This document shows positions 37,101-46,500 of a DNA stretch of 64,000 bases, piece by piece. The position numbers and the translations under genes were made by a program. The stretch comes from Aradus depressus (lineage: Eukaryota > Arthropoda > Insecta > Hemiptera > Aradidae). The number at the start of each line of letters is the position of its first letter. Position 1 is the first letter of the stretch. The DNA lies in the NCBI GenBank assembly GCA_963662175.1, contig OY759219.1, positions 25,276,908-25,340,907 on the forward strand, written 5' to 3'. The notes beneath the pieces were generated by a model. The model saw only the letters and a program-made list of their open reading frames with translations, did not search any database and was not told where the DNA came from.

Positions 37101-37542
37101 GAGATATTGTGAAATAATTCAAATGGACTTGAAAAATAAAATAAAACTTGTTTATTTAATATATTGTCTAATTTCACTAACTATATATACATGGGAGTAC
37201 TTTCGGTATTTCTACCATCCTCAGCCAAAAGCATAAGAGATAAGACTAAGTTAATTTTCAGAATGTCAGCCTCTCGAGGAACCCATTACCCTCCCTACTG
37301 GTGTTCCCCATGACGTCAGACATTCCTAACTAAGCTAAATTGTCAAGCTGTGAGATATTTTATGACAAGGCGGTCCCCATATTTCAAATGTGTGACCCCT
37401 TCTAAGATCTAGGTATAAAGCATTAACAATGAACAGGCGAATAATATAACATTAACAAATCAAAAATAATTGGTTCCAGTTACAACTTAATTAAAATTAT
37501 TATACTGTAAATTATATAAATATATCTATTGGCAAGATTCAG

Positions 37543-37594
<52 letters not shown>

Positions 37595-40500
37595 TAAATT
37601 CTATGTATATTTATTTCTATGTATATCTAAAATATTCCCCTTTACTGTCACCAATAATATGACCCTCCAGTCGCCAGTCGATGTGCACCTTTAAATATAC
37701 ATAGAATTTACCAATATATATATATGATTTATCTGAATCTTGCCAATAGATATTTATATAATTTACAGTATAATTATTTTAATTAAGTTGTAACTGGAAC
37801 CAATTATTTTTGATTTGTTAATGTTATATTATTCGCCTGTTCATTGTTAATGCTTTATACCTAGATCTTAGAAGGGGTCACACATTTGAAATATGGGGAC
37901 CGCCTTGTCATAAAATATCTCACAGCTTGACAATTTAGCTTAGTTAGGAATGTCTGACGTCATGGGGAACACCAGTAGGGAGGGTAATGGGTTCCTCGAG
38001 AGGCTGACATTCTGAAAATTAACTTAGTCTTATCTCTTATGCTTTTGGCTGAGGATGGTAGAAATACCGAAAGTACTCCCATGTATATATAGTTAGTGAA
38101 ATTAGACAATATATTAAATAAACAAGTTTTATTTTATTTTTCAAGTCCATATTAAAAAAAAGTAAAATGAAATTAATAAAAACTGAACAAATAAATACTT
38201 AAAAATATATGAGTACATAAACAAAATAATACAAGATACGTTTATAGTAAGTAGACACATTTTTAAATTTTATAAAAATTAAGATAAGTATTTTTCAAAA
38301 AAAACTCTTCGGAAGTGTTTTTATCCCAACGATGTTTCGGGACGTTCTTACGTCCCATCATCAGGTCCTTATAGATATAATATAATGTATTCACACGAAA
38401 TTTCATTCGTAAATACAAAAGCAAAAAGGGCGATACATATTAATTTTTCGCAAAATCAGCTGGAAGGAGGATGAGAGGGAGCGGCTCAATTTGAAAACTC
38501 TAATAATTGCTGATGTAATGAATGTATCTATAAGTAAATTCAATCCTCCCTCATAATTTTTAACGAAATTGGACGAAGAGAAGGAGGGAATCAGAGGAGA
38601 TTCAATTCAAAAATCATAATATCTGCGTATGTAATGTATGTACTTCAGTAGGAAGTCAAATATTGGATAAAACTGTCGATTGGTGTTGATAGAGAGAGAC
38701 AACGAAGCTGATTAATACGTGTTGAGCAAATACATTGTCGGTTGATACACCCACCACGTGTTTTAAAAATATTTTTATATCATACATATGTTTGTTGGGA
38801 TCTATGGAAATTTCTATATGACTAGAAAGTAAATAATAAAACAGTTGAATACATTTTTGGGGGAGGTGTAGGTTTGACTGGATGAGGACTGGTTGCAGTG
38901 GGCTGTTCTTCCCCGCTGAAACTTGTGATGTAGGTAATTTTACCAGAATTAACAGGGGATGCACTTTTGGATCTCGATCGAGACCCAAGTTCACAGTAGT
39001 CTCTGTAGGTTGGGCTCTTTCTTGAGGCGTAACTGAAACAGCGTTTAAATTATTAGATATAAACATTTAATGACAATTCATGTGAATTAATATAATAAAT
39101 ATATAACTCCGAAAGTGTTTAGGTAGATTGAAAATAAGAAAGCTTGTAACATGGGTTCGGAAATGCTTCCACGTTTATTTTGGCGGCTAACTCACAAAAT
39201 ACTTCCAAAAACACTTCGAAATAAGCACTTCGGGGAGAGGCTGAATCTCAGCAAAAGTGCACAAATCAGTCTTGGTTTACAATCATTAACATTTATTTGA
39301 AGAAAGTCCTTATGAACGAAGATATTAGTTATCAAGATCATTTTTTTTTTACTCTGCATAACCTTGCCGTTTACGAAATTAATAAAAAAAAAAAATGTTT
39401 ATCTTTGGTGAAGAAATGTTATGAAATGATTTTTTTCTTATGGCACCAGTAAACAGCTGATATAACAGTCAAGTTAGTTATTGTCTCATGCCCGGGCTTT
39501 AACTACGAGGTCATATCGCCTACTACCAGAGCGCTCTTTCGTCCCTCTGGTGGACATGAGCCCGACTCTAGTATGGGAGTCCTAAATTTTTATTCACTTT
39601 TAAAGAGTATCTGACATCTTATAGGCTCGGGACCATCGCTTAACGTCTCATCCGAGGGTCGGCATGCTCAAGGTTAAAGATAAGAAACCTAAAGGTCTCG
39701 GCCAGATTCCGAACCCGCGTTCTTGAGCTCAGTGAGCAGGCACACTACCTCTAGAGTTACCGGCGCCCTCTAACTGTCAAGTAATTACATACTTTCATTT
39801 TTTGAAGAAAGTACTTTAGCTAATTATTTTATTCGTATTTTTTTTACGAAAGATAAACACTTTTTTCATTTTTAATTAATTTCATAAGAGACAAGGTATG
39901 AGGCAGTTAATCATTTCTTATTTTTAAAGCAGTGAAAAACATGATTTTGCGAAAACAGCCGATATCTTTGCACATAAGGACCACTCCACAAAATGCTTAT
40001 TGATGCTTCGCAGTGTGTTTGGAATATTTTGTGAGTTAAACCCTAAAAAAACGAAATTAATAAAAAAAAAAAAAAAAAATGTTTATCTTTGGTGAAGAAA
40101 TGTTATGAAATGATTTTGTGAGTTAAACCCTAAAATGTTAAAAAAAACATGATTCTATTTTTCTCTCAATAACTTTTTGAGGGCGCCGGTAGCTCAGTGG
40201 TACACGTGCTTGACTTCTGAGCTCAAGGTCGTGGGTTCGTAACCCGACCGAGGCCCTTAGAGTATTTTATCTGGGAGGTAAAATAAACTTAAGCACGCCG
40301 TCCTTCGGATGGGACGTTAAGCGATGGTCCCGAGCCTGTACGATGTCAGGTACTCGTTAAAGACCCCTACCCTAGATGAATAAAAATTTAGGGTAGGCAA
40401 AATTTAGGACTCCCACAGTAGAGTCGGGCTCATGTCCACCAGAGTGACGAAAGAGCGCTCTGGTAGTAGGCGATATGACCTCGTTGTGTATATATATATA

Positions 40501-43500
40501 TATACACATATATCATGTATATATATATATTTCTCACCTTGGTGGACTAATTTTTCTTCCAGCTAGCTTCTTGTCTCTGTATGCTCTCCTTTCTCTTCGC
40601 GATTTACGACCCTAAAAAATAAAAATAAAAAATTTAAAATGTATTTTTAACTTATAGCGTCAACGCTATATTCAAGAGAGATTTTGATGTGTGAAGTTAG
40701 ATGAAATACTGCCAACAAGTTTCACCTCTGTCAAGACCCAGGACCCGCTATTCTTCCTGACGCAGGTTTGTGTGGAAGATTCTCATCCACAAGCTGCCAT
40801 CCTTCGCATTTAAGTTGGAAAGGAAGGAGACGTAACACTCTCTGTTAAGGCTCGATTACATTGAGCGAGTTTACAATCTACTAGCCAGCGAATTCACTAT
40901 CTGCTAGTAAACTCGCCCATTATAATCATATTCACTAGTTACTAGCAGATTGTAAGCAACGAAACAACGAAAAAGTTGAAAGTCGGGCTACTTTGCTCGT
41001 TACTCGCTGGCGTGTGGGCTTGTTAGCTAGTAAACTAACCGTGTGTCATCATAGTTGCAAGTGATCATTTGCCTACAAAATGTCGACGGAATTAGTTCGC
41101 GCGGGAGTCGTTATTTTAGCTCATGCTATCAAAAAGGAGTTAAAAAGGAAAGCAAAACGGCACAAAAAAGTGTGGGTAAAATCCTGGATAGAAAGACGTG
41201 AGAAACATGGTGCATCTAGCAATTTACTAAAAGAGTTGAAGGACAAAGATACGTTGGCTTATCGAAATATTCTGAGATTAAGCTGTACCAATTTTGATGA
41301 TTTACTGCAGATGGTAGATGGAATGTTCAAAAAAATAACGATACGAAAATGAGAATGGCAATAGTCTTTGTATTTTATATTCCATGACACAGGGTACTGC
41401 TGATAGACGTTAAGAAATTCCACAATATGATTTACGTTCCACTTCATTTTTTCGCTAGAACACCCAGAAAAAGTTTTGTATTAGATTAGATTAGAACAAG
41501 AAAAACAAAACAACACGTGGTTTCAACTCGCTAGCTAGGCTACTGAGCGAGTGGAAAATTTTATGTGTCATCATCACTATCGCACACGCCGATTCGCCCG
41601 CTTGTAAACTCGCTGGCTAGTAGATTGTAAACTCGGTCAATGTCATCGAGGCTTTAATGAGTCGTCTTCGTTGCATGTATGAACTTACAAATAAATCGAA
41701 AATAAATACAATCCTTACCGAATACATAGCTTTTTCCTCTTCGAGCTCTTTGGCCATCCTCAGATTGTCAGCTTCCTCCTTGTCTTTAGTTAGGAAGCTG
41801 AAAAAGTCATTGCCATCCATTCCATAGATGTGGCCACAGTTGTTCAGTTCGTGAGCTTGTTGCGTAGAAACTTTGTTCACATCAACACACATATCTGTTT
41901 GGAATATAAAAAAAAACACTAATAAATATGTGAGATAATCACAAACAGCAATAAAACCACAGCAATAAATATCCTAATTTGTCAATTAGGTCCCTAATAC
42001 TTCTATATTTGTATTCAGTGTGTACACATACAAAATCAATTTTATCTTATAGATACTATAATTTTGTATGTATTGAATAGATTCTATCGAGATCTACTTT
42101 GTAAAAATTCATGTTGTAACATCTGACACAACCACGGTTTCATCTATTCACTGCATTATTAAGTTTAGAGTACACTCGCATGGAACTTTCTTCTTAATCA
42201 AATAAATAAAAAAAATTAAAAAATGCATAGACGGAGGTAGAGCAGTCTCACCCAGGGAACCATCAGTATCGTGCCTCAAGTGTCAGGGACCACGAAGTGT
42301 GAGGAGTATCCAGATCGGCATGGCGTACCGGAGGCCCAACAGCAACTGAACTGACCCAAGCTTTAGGGGACAACTCTTCCGTCATCCACAAGGCTTATGT
42401 ATTCGGAAAGCATATAATAAAACATACTCTTCGCAGCCTTATGATCTAGGGAGAAAAAGACGAAGGCACTTCTGTCCATGCCGGAGAACATTCTATTACA
42501 CAAAGGGGCACACCCTTAGCGTATGATCAAAATTATGATTCGCAACCTTTTAGCTCTAAAGATTACTTTTGAAAATGAGGTTCATCTCGAACAAGCGTAA
42601 AAAATTCCGATAATGATCCTGTCGTTTAGATGAAAACAAAAGATAGACAGACTGGATTATTTTTATTATCTTTTTTTTGAGGGGACATTTTATAACACAT
42701 CTAAGGAACAGGAACAATTTTTTTAAATGAAAAATTGGATCGGTACGAAGGAATAGATTCCCGAGGAAAAAGCTTCACATATACATTAGTATTCTGATAT
42801 TTCATATTTAAGTACAACTAATATTCTATATTTTGATATGAGAACTTTTATAGTCTGGGACCAATATCAGAATAAAATGCTCAGAGGTATGCGTGCTTGC
42901 TTACTGAGCTAGAGTCGTGGGTTCGAAACTCAGCCTTTAGTTTATTTTATCTGAGAAGGCGCGTAGTAGGCGAGATGACCTCATAGTTAAAGCCCGGGCA
43001 TGAGACATAATAACTAACAGAATAAAAATCCCCAGAACAATTTTTATGTTATTATTTTTTTTTCATGGTAAAACAGTTTGGTTTGGAATTAATCAGAAAA
43101 TATTCCATAATAAAGGCTCCATTCAGGAACTTTTTTTCTAAAATTATATTTTCGGTTTCAAGCCCTACAAAATAAATAAAGACTACTTACAATAAAATAA
43201 CATAAATTGTAATTATGTTTTTTCAGTTTTTTTTTTTTTTTTACCCTGCACACGAATGAGGGGGAGACCCATAGTTAGTTAGGTATATACCGACTGACCA
43301 AAGTCAATGTCGCTGTCCTCCTCCTCGTCTTCCTCGGTCGGCTCCTCCTCCAGAGCTGGCACACTGGAGGTGGCCGCTGAAGAGCTGGAGGCGGCCTCTG
43401 GAGCTGGTGGAGGCACGGGAATGTCACAAGGATCCTCATAGTTGTACCCAATCGTCGCACCTTGCACTTTCTTCTTACCCTCTACTGGCTGGGGATCATT

Positions 43501-46500
43501 TTTCACTACCCCAAATTGTTCTTCTATGTATAACTGATGAAGGAATTTTTCTTCTCCAACTAGAAAAAAAAAAAAACAATATGCTATTAATAGATATTCA
43601 TAAACCGAAATGGCGTACAGTGAAAATATTTTATAAGAATTTCACTTATAAGAATGTATCTGTTGCAAGTATAGTTTTTAATAACTTTAAAAATCTTACA
43701 AGTAGCAAATCAAAAAATGTGGTTCTCAGAATTACTGCAGGCTTTACTCATACCTACTGAATAATGCATCTGAGTAAAATGAGAGTATATCTTCATAAGT
43801 TCAAAAAAGGGTTTTGTTAAATCATCATATATTTTGTTATTGATTATTGTTAATAACAAACTATTTTATTTATATAATTATTTATATGAGGTGCGTTATT
43901 TCTTCGTATGATCGATGTTCACATTTTTAAAAAAAGTATATGATTAACACTAACTGAACATACAAACTATATGAAGCAAGCACACTTATTATTTAGCAAA
44001 AAAATAATGTATTTTTTATTCCAGCTTCAGCTTTAATTATATTATTTAGTAGGTCAGTTTCCTGAGTGAACCCTTCTTATACATGAGATAAGGGCAGGAT
44101 TTTCAATTAAGAAATCCAGTAATCTTTTACCCAACAATGTTTAAAATAAAATTAGCGAGAAAAAAAAATCAAATTCTAACAAGGTAATCTTTTACATTCA
44201 AACAAAATTATCTTGTTACAATTTAATAATTTCATGTGTCGTTAAATTTAGTTTAACCGTTATTATCAGACATAGAAAAATATTTCACACCGAACAGTAC
44301 TTAATTGTTCAGCCACGGGGATTTCCAAGTTGAAATTGCTACTCCTTACCTCATGAATGAAGGGTTCGCTCTCAGCAAACTGACTTTCAACTAGACTTGA
44401 CGCTGGAATAATACCGATACCGTTAATGTACGATATGTATATATTTTTGTGAAATAGACAATATTTTAAAAATATGTTTGTTTATTTATTTATTATGTTT
44501 CCACAATAAGTATATGTTTCTCAACTTAGAATTTATTATAATTTAATGATAATTTTAGTCTATTGTGGATAGATAGAAAAAGAGATTCGATGGAGAATAG
44601 GTGGAAAAAGGCTAGAATGTTGACGAACTTCTCAAGCACAGCAATTCAACGTTCAAACTTTAATATTAACATGGTCAGGACTTCCCCACGTTTGTGTACC
44701 CTGCTGTCTAATGCTTCCGAATACTTTCAGAATTGATCTCATGTCGGCCCATCAGTAAATAGGTGGAGGAAGGCTAGAATATTGACGAACTTCTCAAGCA
44801 CAGCAATTCAACGATCAAACTTCACAATTAACATGGTCAGGACTTCTCAACGTTTGTGTACCCTGCTGTCTAATGCTGCCGAATACGTTCAGAAAGGCAA
44901 GTGGCTAGCCACTGATGAGAAGTCCGAGGGACGGGAGAGGTCCGAATTCCTGCGATCTGTGTCGATATAGTGGAAGCTAATAAAATAAATAAAAACAAAG
45001 TACTTGTTCCAACTTTTATATTGTCTAATTCCATAAAAATATTTACATAAAGTGAACCGGATTCTCTTACCAATGGCGTAAGCCGAAACCGGTTCACTTT
45101 ATGTATATATTTTTGTTGAATGTTGACCGGCCACGAGTACAGAAGCATCTTCAAACGATAAGAGTAAAATAAACGCTAATATGTTCTCCCCGCAGAGATG
45201 AGGGAAAATGTAACTCTCGAGTACAGCACATCCGCATTTTCTTCAAGAGATCTCCCACATTCAGGAGACCACCAACATACACGTCGCTACTAGACGTAGC
45301 ATGATGGAAATATCAACGGTGAGCGTAATATTTTTAAAAAAAATTCCGAAAATCAGTCGTTTTAAAAACCGATTAGCAATAACTGTGTTTCTTCTTAAAC
45401 TTCTCTGGGATGTTCCACTGTTGGTTGTTTCCGGCATTTCTTCCAGAAGTGTCTTCTTATTTTTTGGACAATATTTCAGGACACTTAGGGGGTGTAAGTG
45501 TCCCGAAATATTGTCCAAAAAATAAGAAGACACCTCTGGAAGAAATGCCGGAAACAACCAATAGCAATAACTGCCTGAAAAGTAAGGATCTACACGAAAA
45601 TAAAACTTCTCTGTGTGTTACTCACCATATATGCCACTTCTTTTAGTATCAGGCTGACTCGTATTCTGCTGTCGTAAGCAAAAAAGGCATATGCTTTTGT
45701 AGATTGTTTACTAAGATAGTTTGTTTTTTATGTTTAGGAGAAAATGTTTTTATGAAAAAATGTTCATTAAAACCCTATATATTTACCCTGAATTAAAATG
45801 TCATAAAAAATGTAATACAAAAATAAATATAGTTTCTTTAGCCTTTTTGAATTCCACCCTCACACAAAAACAGATATAATCTAGTACTTCTGTTCAAATC
45901 TCACAGACGCTTTCATTCGATAATATATTATGTATTTGAAAATAAAATTCTGTTAAGAAATGCCCGACGGTACTTAATAATTCGAGATTCTGAAGTTCCA
46001 TCTTGTAGCTGACAAACGGTCTGAGTGAACTTTGGGTATGGTTCCTTTGCTCAAAGTTGAAATTTAACTGTTAATACCTCCAAGGAAGTCATTTTGAACT
46101 AGAATTCGATATCTTTCATAATTAATAAGTCTTTCGTCGTAAGAAAGTTTCTCTTCTGGGGTGTCGTTGGACTCGGGGATATGATCCAAGTGCGCTCGAA
46201 CATCGAATCGGTCAATAACTACGTCTGGGGATCCTTGCCAGCTCATCCTAAAAAATAAAAATATTACATGAGTATATGTCTGCGATTTGTCGATATAGTG
46301 GAAAGTTAATAAATAAGAAAAAAGAACTTGTTTAACTTTTTTCATATTGTCGTAAGCCCACAAAAATGTATACATAATGTACCGGTTTCGGATTACGCCA
46401 TCGTGGGAACAACGTTCAAAAGTGACATTTAAATTTTCTAGATGTCATATTTATCTCCTAGTAAGTCCCTGGGGGTCCTACTTCAACGTAACATTTTATA

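Larger units (their letters stand above)
36190..38245 (+). repeat. duplicated segment, copy 2 (occupied by SINE-A and foldback)
   Basis: Second copy of the 33020-33655 segment in the same intron (between exons 8 and 7; copy 1 is between exons 10 and 9). It is interrupted by a SINE-A at 36418 and by a 1070-bp foldback at 37081. Confidence 0.75.

Noticed and set aside
41080..41352. Alternative CLASRP or antisense host exon
   Set aside because: Harbinger N-terminal block enclosed by TIRs and TTA duplications; transposon-derived.
43291..43299. GTATAT donor for CLASRP exon 4 (adding GQS)
   Set aside because: Would put exon 5 out of frame. The GTCAGT donor 8 nt earlier keeps the frame and gives DIDFDMCVDV, which aligns with the human sequence.
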